64,000 nucleotides of DNA from Mucilaginibacter lacusdianchii (GCF_009770985.1 NZ_WSRW01000002.1:806001-870000); one strand, 5' to 3'; counted from the stretch's first letter, positions 18,581-27,364 are shown. The notes: generated by a model not told the origin, from the letters alone. Translations and numbers: made by a program.

Positions 18581-19315
18581 GTACTGAATTGAAATAGGAC
18601 TTAATAGAATTTTAATCATTTAAGCCAAAAGCTGCCCATGCAACTTGAATACAAGCTGTTATGGCAAGCAAAAAGAAACAATAAATTATTTAAGCAAGAA
18701 TGTCAGTTGTATGATGAGTATTCATGAAAGAGTGATAAGTCAGATTAGTTAACGTTTGGTTGATAAGCTGCCCCTAAGATATATCACATTAAGCAAATAT
18801 TCAAATACTTATTTAAAAGTATTTAAATATTATCAGGTATTATTTATCAGTATCTCAAATAGCATTTTTTCATGGGGGAACTTCCTAATTGCAATTGCAA
18901 CAGGTCATTACCTCCTTTTATCATTGGCAGGGTATTCAACTTGAAACACATTGAACAGACAGAGCTGATTCCATATGCTGACTTTACCTGGTACGAAAGA
19001 CAACGAAGAGAATATAGGCTTCTAAACTTAGCTCTCGATTATTGTAATAAGGTAGTGTTACAAACGCTTTGAGAACGCACTTACTCCTTTAAGCAAGACT
19101 TAAAAAAAGCTAATGAAATCCAAAAACATTGGTATGCTTAGGCAACAAGTATCTAAATTAAGGTATTAGCGCAAAATTTTTATTATAAGATTCGAAATAC
19201 AGATAACGTGGATATAAAGCGCTTACTCAAAACTTAAACTTTACCTATTCCTTTACCGGTATTATTCTTACCGGCAATATTCATAGCAAATTACCATAAA
19301 ATAGAATTTCAGACG
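18581..19315. other. intergenic region between Rhs block and defence cassette
   Basis: This AT-rich stretch of about 735 bases has no credible gene; a 66-codon open frame at 18872-19072 lacks recognisable features. Bases 18721-18763 repeat the upstream sequence of tail-fibre-like copy 1. The segment ends at a tRNA T-arm-like motif. Confidence 0.35.
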
Positions 19316-19340
19316 CTCCCTAATAGGAATCGAACTCAAT
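19316..19340 (-). other. tRNA 3'-end-like fragment (possible att scar)
   Basis: Read on the minus strand, the segment contains GAGTTCGATTCC followed by TATTAGGGAG, resembling the T-loop and acceptor end of a tRNA. No 5' half accompanies it and the T stem does not pair well. Such fragments mark old integration sites. It lies 137 bases upstream of the six-gene cassette. Confidence 0.35.
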
Positions 19341-19476
19341 TTTCCGAGTAAAATTATATGTTCGAATTTTATCAATCTGGTGCGTCCGAACATTTATAGC
19401 TTATATACTACTTATTCTCTACAAAATATTTTTACATGTATTTCGTATATTTATGCCTCTATAAACTATAAAACCC

Positions 19477-20412
19477 TTGAAAGCTTTACTACAAAATAAA
19501 AAGTCTCGACGTATTTTTTTGATTTTAATATTCTGCCTACTTACTTTAATTTTTCTCCTTAGGGTATACGTGTTTACCAACTTTCATTCCCAGAATATCA
19601 ATGGAGTTAGTACTGAGGAGCCTATGTTACATGCATTAACAACAAGGTTGTTAGATAGTATTTTCGTTTCATTGTTTGTGACAGTTGCTGTAGGGCTGTT
19701 TATGTTTTATATCGAAATCCCAGATGACGAAAAAAAGTTTGATATTGTAGAATCACTTCGTTTAGAAGAGATGTTTGACAAGGAGTTGGCTCAAACCGAT
19801 TCTTGGCATTTCAGCGGTGGTATGGGTCGCCATACACGTGCGAAAACGATTCCTTATTTGGATAAAATGGCGCAGGCCTCTAATCAGCACAAAACTTTAA
19901 AAATACAATTATTAAACCCGTCAGATAACAAGGTATGTGCCGACTATGCACTATATAGGGGTAACCTTCGTTCTGCCAAGAATTTAAAAAAATTGTGGAA
20001 TAAAGACTTTGTTCGTAGAGAACTATTAACTACAATTTTAATTGCAGCAGTTTACAAAACGAATAATCCTAATTTCGATATTGCTATCAAATTAAAAAGT
20101 ACATTTTCCACACTAAGAATTGACTCATCTTCTAAGACTGCAATAATAACCAAAGAGGACAAAAACGAACCCGCTTTAGTCTGTAGAGAAGGCTCTTTTT
20201 TATTTAAATCTTATAAAGAGGAACTTGCTCAGACATACAGGTTATACACTTCTCTTGATATACAGTTACCTACTAACTATAACCTTTCAATACTAAATGA
20301 GTCTAATGTAAAAGCGATATTGGATACATTGGGGTTAGATCAAAACTTAACTCATGAAGATTACCGAGCAATTTGCAAATCTGTAAAAGACAATAAGAAT
20401 CCTTATGCTTAG
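19477..20412 (+). CDS. two-TM membrane protein with C-terminal cytosolic domain; first gene of candidate defence cassette
   Basis: This 311-residue protein starts at a TTG (no ATG is suitably placed) and has two membrane helices, about residues 11-33 and 58-79. The cytosolic domain after them contains WHFSGGMGRHTRAKTIPYLD and LKIQLLNPSDNKVCADYALY. I associate this with a phospholipase-D-like or nucleotide-sensing fold, but no HKD motif is visible. Two-TM proteins with a sensor domain often act as membrane-disrupting effectors in anti-phage systems. The next gene overlaps by 8 bases, so the two are translationally coupled. Function is inferred only from architecture and context. Confidence 0.6.
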   Translation: MKALLQNKKSRRIFLILIFCLLTLIFLLRVYVFTNFHSQNINGVSTEEPMLHALTTRLLDSIFVSLFVTVAVGLFMFYIEIPDDEKKFDIVESLRLEEMFDKELAQTDSWHFSGGMGRHTRAKTIPYLDKMAQASNQHKTLKIQLLNPSDNKVCADYALYRGNLRSAKNLKKLWNKDFVRRELLTTILIAAVYKTNNPNFDIAIKLKSTFSTLRIDSSSKTAIITKEDKNEPALVCREGSFLFKSYKEELAQTYRLYTSLDIQLPTNYNLSILNESNVKAILDTLGLDQNLTHEDYRAICKSVKDNKNPYA

Positions 20413-21055
20413 TACTGATTTTGAAAATTTAAGAGAGTTATACCGTAAATCTGATGTATCAAATCTGCATATCGTTGTTAAAAATCTAATCACGGAATTA
20501 TCAAATTTAATTGCTTATGATAATATGTATTTTCATCCACTTGGATTCATGTATGCTACACTACACTCATTTTCCAATAATGAAACCATCCGTATTCATA
20601 TTTGGAACAAAAGAGTTTATGAACTTACTCCCATACTTGATATCCATAATCATTATTACAAGGTTAACAGCTATGTATTTTGCGGCTGTGTAGTTAATCA
20701 ATTGTATAAAATACATGGATTAAAAAACCCGAACGTCAGTCAATATAAGGGTAGTTATACGTCAAATGGAGGTCGAATACTTACCAAAACTACTGATGGC
20801 TTTTTTGTCATTGAAGAAAAAAAATCAATTCACTACTCTGGGGACCTCTATGTAATTGAGCATGACCAAATACATTCTGGTGGTTCTTTGGGTGATGAGA
20901 CAACATGCACTGTAGTGTACACGCAAGAGCCCGGTGAGAAAGAGCCTCTTGTTTTTGGAAAAGGTGAATTGCCTGATGTTTTGCTTTTCGAGCTTAAGAA
21001 AGTACCTTCTAAAGAGGTGAAAAAAGTATTGACTGAATTAAAAAATTTGAAGTAG
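20405..21055 (+). CDS. cupin-like protein of candidate defence cassette
   Basis: This 216-residue soluble protein overlaps the two-TM gene by 8 bases. The central part reads as a double-stranded beta helix: HPLGFMYATL, then IRIHIWNKR, a His-rich DIHNHYYKVNSYVFCG block, and GDLYVIEHDQIHSGG about 100 residues later. The spaced His residues (DIHNH, IEHDQIH) could bind a metal as in cupin or cysteine-dioxygenase-like folds. I know of no such protein as a named defence component. It may modify or sense a small molecule for its membrane partner, but this is speculation from adjacency. Confidence 0.5.
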   Translation: MLSTDFENLRELYRKSDVSNLHIVVKNLITELSNLIAYDNMYFHPLGFMYATLHSFSNNETIRIHIWNKRVYELTPILDIHNHYYKVNSYVFCGCVVNQLYKIHGLKNPNVSQYKGSYTSNGGRILTKTTDGFFVIEEKKSIHYSGDLYVIEHDQIHSGGSLGDETTCTVVYTQEPGEKEPLVFGKGELPDVLLFELKKVPSKEVKKVLTELKNLK

Positions 21056-21118
21056 AATTACCGACAGACCACATCATGAAGTTTACAGCACCATTTTATA
21101 GCTATATTCGTTCCGAAA

Positions 21119-21961
21119 ATGGCGAAATTGGTTGAAAGTAAATGTATCGCTCCCTTTTTGAGATGGACAGGTTCAAAAAGATGGTTTACGAAAAAATATA
21201 TTGAAGAATTTATGCCCGAGAGATTTCATGATTATCATGAACCATTTTTGGGGGCAGGTGCAGTTTTTTTTCATTTGTCCAATCAATTATTTGAAAAGAA
21301 GCAATATTACCTTTCCGATTCCAATGACGATTTAATCAATGTGTATACACAAATTAGAGACAACCCATACAGTGTTATTCAAGAATTAAAGCAGTTTAAG
21401 AATACCGAAAAAGATTACTATAACATTAGAAGTTGTAATTTTGAATCGCCTCATCTGAAAGCGGCACGTTTTATCTATCTAAATAGAACTTCTTTTAACG
21501 GGATATATAGGGTAAACAGTAGCGGTCTTTATAATGTACCCTACGGTAAAAGAGTTAAAGTTGATCACGTAACTGAGCAACTATTATTGAATGTTAGTGA
21601 TAGACTCCAAAATGTACACATAAGTGCCCATGGCTTTGAGGAAAGTATTATAAATATAAAAAAAGGCGATTTGGTTTTTTTAGATCCGCCTTACACCGTT
21701 GCACATGAAAATAATGGATTTATAGAGTACAATCAACAGCTTTTCGCATGGGAAGACCAAGAACGGCTTAAAAACTATATAATCCGATTAAATCAAATAG
21801 GCGCACATTTTATACTGACTAATGCCAGTCACTGGTCTATCGTAAACTTATATGAAGAAATCGGTTCAATGACAAAATTGTCAAGGAGCAGCCAAGTAGG
21901 CGGTCGAAATAAAACGAGAGGCATGTATAACGAGCTGATTATTTCTAATACTAAAATTTGA
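21119..21961 (+). CDS. Dam-family (D12 class) DNA adenine-N6 methyltransferase
   Basis: This 280-residue enzyme has the usual Dam/DpnIIA size. N-terminal APFLRWTGSKRWFTK is followed by the AdoMet-binding motif EPFLGAGAVFFHL, central RFIYLNRTSFNGIYR and GLYNVPYGKR (both typical of the family), and the catalytic motif FLDPPYTVA. It should methylate adenine in a short palindrome; GATC is common in the family but cannot be read from the sequence. No restriction endonuclease of the usual kind is adjacent. It is followed 1 base later by the phosphoesterase gene, so methylation may mark self DNA for the cassette. Confidence 0.9.
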   Translation: MAKLVESKCIAPFLRWTGSKRWFTKKYIEEFMPERFHDYHEPFLGAGAVFFHLSNQLFEKKQYYLSDSNDDLINVYTQIRDNPYSVIQELKQFKNTEKDYYNIRSCNFESPHLKAARFIYLNRTSFNGIYRVNSSGLYNVPYGKRVKVDHVTEQLLLNVSDRLQNVHISAHGFEESIINIKKGDLVFLDPPYTVAHENNGFIEYNQQLFAWEDQERLKNYIIRLNQIGAHFILTNASHWSIVNLYEEIGSMTKLSRSSQVGGRNKTRGMYNELIISNTKI

Positions 21962-21962
21962 G

Positions 21963-23165
21963 ATGGCAATTAAAAAGTTAAAAATTGCTGTTATTAGCGA
22001 TCTCCATTGTCATCCTGAACAGAAGGAGTTCTCAAAAAACAATACTCTCCTTTATAGCGATAAACTTAGATTGCCTACTACTGAGCATCCTGTCGAGAAC
22101 CTATTGGATATCATTGAAAAAGAGGAAATTGAGGTAAATTTAGTTTTAAGCCCGGGAGATTTCACTCACCAGTCAGATAAACAAGGATTTTTCTCAGGAT
22201 GGTCGTATGTTAATGAAATCGCAAGAGCTTTAAAAGCTGATAGTGTAATAGCAACGATAGGAAATCATGATATCGATTCGAGACATACTTACTCAAATTA
22301 TAGTTTTGACATTCCGAAGAAAATAAGCCAAAGTTTCCCAATTGAGAAAAAGAATCTTAAACATTTTTGGGACACAGGATTCACTTTCATTGAAGAAGAA
22401 GATTTTCAAATATTAGTTGTTAACAGTACACACTATCATACCCATTATGAAAAAGATAACCCAATTGAAAATCCCGCGGTAAAAGGTAAAATGGATCCCG
22501 CACAGATCGAGCAAATTGAAAAATATCTCAAAGAAAACAATGATCCCAAAAAAATCAAGATAGGGCTGGTTCACCATCACCCTATCAAGCATGCAAGGCA
22601 AGATTTAGGAGAGCATGACTTCATAGAAAATGGAGAGTCATTCTTAAATGTTTTAGGTACTTTTCGTTTCGATCTATTAATACACGGACACAAACATGAT
22701 CCTTGGTTGAGATATTATAATACAGAAAGTGGTTTTTCTTTGCCTATCTTATCGTCAGGCAGCTTTGCTGCAACAAATCAAATTTCTTGGATTAACAAGT
22801 TCAATTATTTCCATATTATTGAAATTATCAAAGAGCAAAGCCAGCCTGCAAACGGCATCTTGGAGACACTAACATTTAAAAATAGAATTGGTTGGAGGAA
22901 GGATAGAGAAGATGGGTTCTATCCATATGCTGGCTTTGGTTATTTAGATAACCTGCAATTGATTGTAGACAAAATAAAAACACATTTAGAAGCTACTTCA
23001 ACCGGTATGCTAAAATGGGATATAATAATTAATGAAATACCCGAAGTTCAGTATCTAACGCCCGATAAAATGGAGGAATTAGAAGCTAAACTATTGAATG
23101 AAAAAATATTGGTTACATCAAAGATCGGAGTAAGACCAAAACACGTGTATTATGAACGAGATTAA
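21963..23165 (+). CDS. calcineurin-like metallophosphoesterase of candidate defence cassette
   Basis: This 400-residue protein carries the whole metallophosphoesterase signature: VISDLHCH (residues about 10-17), LSPGDFTHQSD, IGNHDID, LVHHHPIKH and IHGHKHDPW, giving the two-metal site. Substrates in the superfamily include nucleic acids, cyclic nucleotides and phosphoproteins. The C-terminal 120 residues are extra and family-specific. It begins 1 base after the methylase stop and overlaps the ATPase gene by 14 bases, so production is coupled. With an ATPase partner it could act as a nuclease-type effector; that role is inferred. Confidence 0.85.
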   Translation: MAIKKLKIAVISDLHCHPEQKEFSKNNTLLYSDKLRLPTTEHPVENLLDIIEKEEIEVNLVLSPGDFTHQSDKQGFFSGWSYVNEIARALKADSVIATIGNHDIDSRHTYSNYSFDIPKKISQSFPIEKKNLKHFWDTGFTFIEEEDFQILVVNSTHYHTHYEKDNPIENPAVKGKMDPAQIEQIEKYLKENNDPKKIKIGLVHHHPIKHARQDLGEHDFIENGESFLNVLGTFRFDLLIHGHKHDPWLRYYNTESGFSLPILSSGSFAATNQISWINKFNYFHIIEIIKEQSQPANGILETLTFKNRIGWRKDREDGFYPYAGFGYLDNLQLIVDKIKTHLEATSTGMLKWDIIINEIPEVQYLTPDKMEELEAKLLNEKILVTSKIGVRPKHVYYERD

Positions 23166-24948
23166 TAACTTTTACAACACATATAATGCGAGGCATTTGA
23201 AGCCTTCTGAAGTTGCTGAAAGCTTTATTTTCTCGAACAACTTTCAAAAGTTGATTCAAAATGATCATTCAATTATTTTAGGTGCTCGTGGCTGTGGAAA
23301 AACTACATTGATGAAAATGCTGACTTTACCTGCTCTTTATAATTGGAGGCATGAAAGATCAGATGAAATTAGGTTGGGTTTACCATTTTATGCTGTTTAC
23401 ATATCAACTGATATTTATTGGGATGTTAAAAATCAAACGTACAGTTCCGAACTTGAATCGTTTGGTAACTTTGCCGAAAAGATATCTTTATTTTCAGTTA
23501 CAAGCAATGTATTTTCATCTTTATGTGATACATTTAAAAACATCCTTGAAATAGACATTCAATGCTTCGACGAAAATAAGGAGCTTGAGTTATGTAAACA
23601 TTTGATTAAAGCTTGGAAACTAAATAGTATTGTGCCTAAAATTGAGTATGTTAAAGAAGCATTGAATGAACGAGTTGATTATGTTAATCAATTAATTCAA
23701 GACGTAATATTTAATCATAAAGAAGACCGAGATCTTCCCAATCCAGACTTCTTCAACTTATCTTTTGAAACTTCTTTGGAGTATATCATACCAATTTTCG
23801 AAAGAATTTATTCGTTAAATAATAAGCGGCGGTGGGCTTTGTGTTTTGATGAATTAGAGTTTGCCCCAATTTGGCTGCAGAAAAAGCTATTCCGTTCATT
23901 AAGAAGTAGGACACAATATATTCTTTATAAATTGAGTTCAAGTCCAATACTTCCTTCAGATCTCGAGAAAATACTGACTCACGAGTATAGTGCTACTACA
24001 GGTAACGATGTAACTATGATTAAAATGTGGGGGTCAGCCGAGGCCGATAGTTTTTCAAGAAAAATTATAGATTCCTATGTATCGAGAAATTTAAATATTC
24101 AAGATGCAAAAAAGTTTTTCGGATCTAACGAAATTTATAATAAGCTTACAGAAAGCTACAATGAAGGCAGTAAATTCTACAAGGAAATGCTTGAACTGGT
24201 GAAGAAAGACGACGCTTTCAAAGCGTTTTTACTTGATAGAAAAATTGATATTAATAGACCTATTCCAGTCGACAATCAGAAAGATATTTTATTTAGAAAA
24301 ATAAAGCCTATTGTTATATACAGGAACTACTATTTATCAGAAAATCGAAGAATTGAGGGTGCGAAGTATAAAACTTCATACCGTAGTAGAAAGACGGGCG
24401 AGTTGTTTTCCGGAATCGAAGTGTTAACAAAAATTTGTGATGGAAATCCACGATGGTTGATAGCTATCATAACTTCAATATTATCAAAGTCAATAAGCCG
24501 CGGAGTGTCCGAAAAACTACAGTATGACGAAATCATTAGTGCTGCAAAACGGTTCCAAAATGTTATTGCGAATATTCCGACTGGAACTTCAATTTCTACT
24601 CCGTTAACAGAAATTATAGAAAGAATTGGAATATACTTTAAAAACCAAGTTTTAGGTTCGACATTTAATCTTGATCCTAAAGGTACATTTACAGTTGATG
24701 AAAGCCAACATGAAATATCAGATGAAATTATCACCCTTCTTGAAAAAGGAATATCTCAAGGCGCGTTAATTCTCGTTGACAGTGATATACAGTCGTTTGA
24801 TTTTAAAATAAGAGGTAAAAGATTAAAGCTCTCTTACCTCTTTGCACCACTGTATGATTTGCCATTGAGAAAATACACCGCAATTAAATTAAGTGACTGC
24901 TTAAGAGGATTAGATGTTAAAAGCGCTGGGCAAACTTCACTATTCTAA
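23152..24948 (+). CDS. ORC/CDC6-like P-loop ATPase of candidate defence cassette
   Basis: This is a 598-residue ATPase. N-terminal NARHLKPSEVAESFIFSNNF leads into Walker A (GARGCGKTT, Gly44-Thr52); Walker B is ALCFDELEF with Asp233/Glu234. A C-terminal half with GNPRWLIAII is typical of ORC/CDC6-type ATPases encoded in prokaryotic defence islands. It may sense foreign nucleic acid or switch the neighbouring phosphoesterase. Its start lies inside the phosphoesterase gene (14-base overlap) and it is followed after 1 base by the unknown gene. The family name is from memory of similar annotations. Confidence 0.8.
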   Translation: MNEINNFYNTYNARHLKPSEVAESFIFSNNFQKLIQNDHSIILGARGCGKTTLMKMLTLPALYNWRHERSDEIRLGLPFYAVYISTDIYWDVKNQTYSSELESFGNFAEKISLFSVTSNVFSSLCDTFKNILEIDIQCFDENKELELCKHLIKAWKLNSIVPKIEYVKEALNERVDYVNQLIQDVIFNHKEDRDLPNPDFFNLSFETSLEYIIPIFERIYSLNNKRRWALCFDELEFAPIWLQKKLFRSLRSRTQYILYKLSSSPILPSDLEKILTHEYSATTGNDVTMIKMWGSAEADSFSRKIIDSYVSRNLNIQDAKKFFGSNEIYNKLTESYNEGSKFYKEMLELVKKDDAFKAFLLDRKIDINRPIPVDNQKDILFRKIKPIVIYRNYYLSENRRIEGAKYKTSYRSRKTGELFSGIEVLTKICDGNPRWLIAIITSILSKSISRGVSEKLQYDEIISAAKRFQNVIANIPTGTSISTPLTEIIERIGIYFKNQVLGSTFNLDPKGTFTVDESQHEISDEIITLLEKGISQGALILVDSDIQSFDFKIRGKRLKLSYLFAPLYDLPLRKYTAIKLSDCLRGLDVKSAGQTSLF

Positions 24949-24949
24949 T

Positions 24950-25867
24950 ATGCAGCTACAATACGGAAAACAAATCGAGGTTGACGAAATCAAAGGAAAG
25001 AGAATACACCTTTTTATTATTGCGTGCAATCACGAAAGACGCGTTATGTGCGCATATAATCGTGTGGCCCAAAGCAATATGATATTGAAGTCTATCGCCT
25101 TGTGTTATAAGGCTATACCTAAAAAGAGCAATGAAAATATCTCATATGTTCAGGTAAAGAGCCATGTTGAAATCTATAAAATACTTGACTCTCAGTTTGC
25201 TTTATATGTTAATCAGGAAATCAATATTGTTGTCGATTACTCCTGTATGACTAAAGCGTGGTATTATTCTATCATTCTATATTTAACCAAGAGAAGTCTT
25301 TTAATCGACAAAGTTAAAGCTTATTTCTTTTATACACCATCAAAATACTCTGTTCCACAGAAACCAAAACACAATACAGAAATTGCCCCACTACCTGGCA
25401 AATATGTCGTTCCGACAAACAAGCCCAAAGCATTAATTGTTTGCCTCGGCTACGAACAAAATAAAGCTGAAGGAATAATTGATCATTTAGATCCCAAAAT
25501 CTGCTACGTTTTTTACACAGAACCGGCTTTAGACCCAAAGTTTGTTGATACGGTAAAAGCAAACAACAAAAACATATTAGAGCATTACAAGAATATAATA
25601 ACCTATCCATTCGATGACCTACTATATCTTGAAAGACAACTTACATCTTTATACTATTTACTTCGTGAAGATTATAGCATCATAATTGCGCCACTGGGGC
25701 CAAAGCCTTTTACGTTTATATCTATGCTTTTGTCTGTTAAATTTCCCGATATTGATATTTGGCGCGTTGGTTCGGGATCAGATATCAACGAATATAAGAG
25801 AGAGCCTATTGATAGTGAAACATTTATTGTAAATGAAGTTGTTTTTAACAGCCTTGTTTCTGAATAA
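24950..25867 (+). CDS. unknown protein paired with the ATPase
   Basis: This 305-residue soluble protein, read from the ATG at 24950, starts 1 base after the ATPase stop; an upstream in-frame ATG at 24914 would overlap that gene by 35 bases. Strand-rich segments (KRIHLFIIACNHERRVMCAY, NIVVDYSCMTKAWYYSIILY, KALIVCLGYEQNKAEGIIDH, YSIIIAPLGPKPFTFISMLL) suggest two Rossmann-like units. VDYSCMTK resembles a nucleotide- or substrate-binding turn. No catalytic motif is certain. Tight coupling suggests an obligate partner (adaptor, sensor or effector) of the ATPase. Confidence 0.55.
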   Translation: MQLQYGKQIEVDEIKGKRIHLFIIACNHERRVMCAYNRVAQSNMILKSIALCYKAIPKKSNENISYVQVKSHVEIYKILDSQFALYVNQEINIVVDYSCMTKAWYYSIILYLTKRSLLIDKVKAYFFYTPSKYSVPQKPKHNTEIAPLPGKYVVPTNKPKALIVCLGYEQNKAEGIIDHLDPKICYVFYTEPALDPKFVDTVKANNKNILEHYKNIITYPFDDLLYLERQLTSLYYLLREDYSIIIAPLGPKPFTFISMLLSVKFPDIDIWRVGSGSDINEYKREPIDSETFIVNEVVFNSLVSE

Positions 25868-26063
25868 ATTGAACAATATAGTTGAAGAAAAGTAGAGTAA
25901 AATTTACTCGATCCAATGTATCCTTAAAAACTCAAATCGAACCAATATTTTGTAAATTTAAATACCATAGGAATTGAACATAAAGCAAAGCGATAGGTTA
26001 AATTATAGGTAAAGCTTATATGATAAATTTGTAGTCTTTTATGAATTCGTGTGAGTTCAGATG
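25868..26063. other. 3' flank of defence cassette
   Basis: A short palindrome, GAGTAAA-A-TTTACTC, lies at 25895-25909, 28 bases past the last stop. It lacks a T-run. Otherwise the stretch is AT-rich and empty. Confidence 0.4.
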
Positions 26064-26113
26064 AACCACAAATCTTGTAAAAGGTCTGTGTTTTATATTC
26101 TCAGCGGGGTCAC
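26064..26113 (+). other. degenerate tRNA 3'-half-like fragment
   Basis: The segment reads CTTGTAAAAGG (anticodon-loop-like, TGT) and then a damaged T-arm ending CTCAGCGGGGTCAC, like the acceptor end of a tRNA. It is followed at once by a terminator hairpin. No 5' half is present. It is most likely an att remnant of an element integrated at a tRNA gene. Confidence 0.35.
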
Positions 26114-26120
26114 TTTTAAT

Positions 26121-26153
26121 GAAAGCTTCTGATTAGGTTCAGAGGCTTTTTTT
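26121..26153 (+). terminator. rho-independent terminator
   Basis: The stem AAGCTTCTGA (26123-26132) pairs with TCAGAGGCTT (26139-26148, one G-T wobble) and is followed by a T-run. It could end the defence cassette transcript, or be the old tRNA terminator carried along with the fragment before it. Confidence 0.7.
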
Positions 26154-26305
26154 GTGCGTTTACAGTGCGTATAAGCAGCTTTTAGTAATTCAAAGAATAA
26201 ATGCTTCGCTGCTAAATTATGATTTTTTTAAAAAAGTGTATGGTTTGTTGTCGCAATTATGGCGCATTTTAAGCCTTCTTTTGGTGCATACAGTGGCGCA
26301 TACAG
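26154..26305. repeat. GTGCRTWTACAG-type direct repeats next to tRNA scars
   Basis: Related short units recur: GTGCGTTTACAG (26154), GTGCGTATA (26165), GGTGCATACAG (26283) and TGGCGCATACAG (26294). They lie between two tRNA-like fragments. Arrays of this type near att sites can be arm-type integrase binding sites. Confidence 0.35.
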
Positions 26306-26324
26306 ATTGTAAATTTCAGTAGGT

Positions 26325-26356
26325 AACTGTTGCTCTACCAACTAAGCTACGGAGTC
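26325..26356 (-). other. tRNA 5'-half-like fragment
   Basis: Read on the minus strand: GACTCCG, TA, GCTTAGTTGGTAGAGC and AACAGTT. This is a good acceptor 5' strand plus D-arm of a tRNA. The expected anticodon arm, T-arm and CGGAGTC acceptor partner do not follow, so the gene is cut. It is compatible with an att half-site or a disrupted tRNA. Confidence 0.45.
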
Positions 26357-26534
26357 GGGTTTTGTTTATTTGGCTTGGAAAAAATAAGGGAATCACTGTA
26401 TATCGAAAAAGGTTATCCAAGGATATAATCAAAGTTTCTGGTAGTAATAGGTTTTAATTTTATTTCGACCTGAACAGATTGAATCAAAACAAAGGTAAGT
26501 CTTGGTCAAATGTTATGTCTGAAATGATGTAATG

Positions 26535-27364
26535 TTAAACTGAAGGTTTGTTTGCTTCTTGATGCTGCATTACAGTACCACGTTTAAGTTTCGTATATAG
26601 TCCGGCTTGGATGTTCTTTATTAATTCAGCTTCCAATTCCGCAGCTCTATCATTTAATCTTCTCGCTGACTTACCAAGAATACTTTTTAATGATTTAGAT
26701 TCACCAATAGTCAGCTTATTTATTTTGTCATTTAGAAGTACCCTAAAATACAAAAAGCTGTGAATGACAGTTTCCAACTTCCTTTCTTTGATTTGTGTAT
26801 CTATAATATAAAGGTTTTTCAAAAGACACTCTATTGTCTCAAGGACTATTTACATCTTTCTGCTTCGGGATAACCATCTCGTGAACTGAGTCATTGCCAA
26901 TAAATCTAATTAAAAGCAATCTTCCAGCTTCACTTTTTGTAATTAATCCATTTTTTAACAACTTGTCTATCTGAGGTTTCAAATACTCAATTTCTTTAAT
27001 TTTAATACCCTTATCACGACATACTGCTTCAACAATTGTCCTAAATGCTACAGCTGATAGTAAAAAGCAATTTGAAGCTAGAGCTTCATTGGGGATAAAT
27101 AAAGGCACCACCTCAGGGAAAAGGAAAAAGAAGCCTTTCCATTCTATGGAGATGTGCATCTCTGCAACTTTTCTGCTTATCTGCACCTACCTAAATAACT
27201 GTTGGTATGCTTCTAGATCAATTTCGCCTGATTTAAGGCTGTTCTTCAAGTTTCTAACTCCTAGCATTATGGACTTTCCTGTCACGCTGCCTGCTTTTAT
27301 GCAACCTATATAAAAAAAAGATACTTCCATCAGCATATAGTACATAATCATATTCACTAGCCAT
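26535..27364 (-). pseudogene. DUF4145-like protein, broken by two frameshifts and an amber stop
   Basis: Three minus-strand fragments join into one protein. Fragment 1 starts MASEYDYVLYADGSIFF at the ATG at 27364. It shifts frame in a T8 run (about 27313) to reach YIGCIKAGSVTGKS and YQQLFR, then meets an in-frame TAG at 27187-27189. The next fragment reads VQISRKVAEM, SAVAFRTIVEAVCRDKGIK and IGNDSVHEMVIPKQKDV. One extra A near 26850 then shifts into IVLETIECLLKNLYIIDTQ. The R-x-x-E/C helix and the NDSVHE end resemble DUF4145 (HEPN-like) proteins. One of the three lesions is a base substitution, so at least that one is not a homopolymer error. Confidence 0.6.

Noticed and set aside
18872..19072. 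66-codon open frame upstream of the defence cassette
   Set aside because: No recognisable features, and no neighbour or promoter to support it.
21076..21135. 19-codon frame (MKFTAPFYSYIRSENGEIG) overlapping the methylase start
   Set aside because: It could be a leader peptide, but it is too short and overlaps the methylase in another frame without supporting structure.
26064..26356. An intact tRNA gene
   Set aside because: Only half-genes are seen; acceptor stems do not pair between the fragments, which are also on opposite strands.
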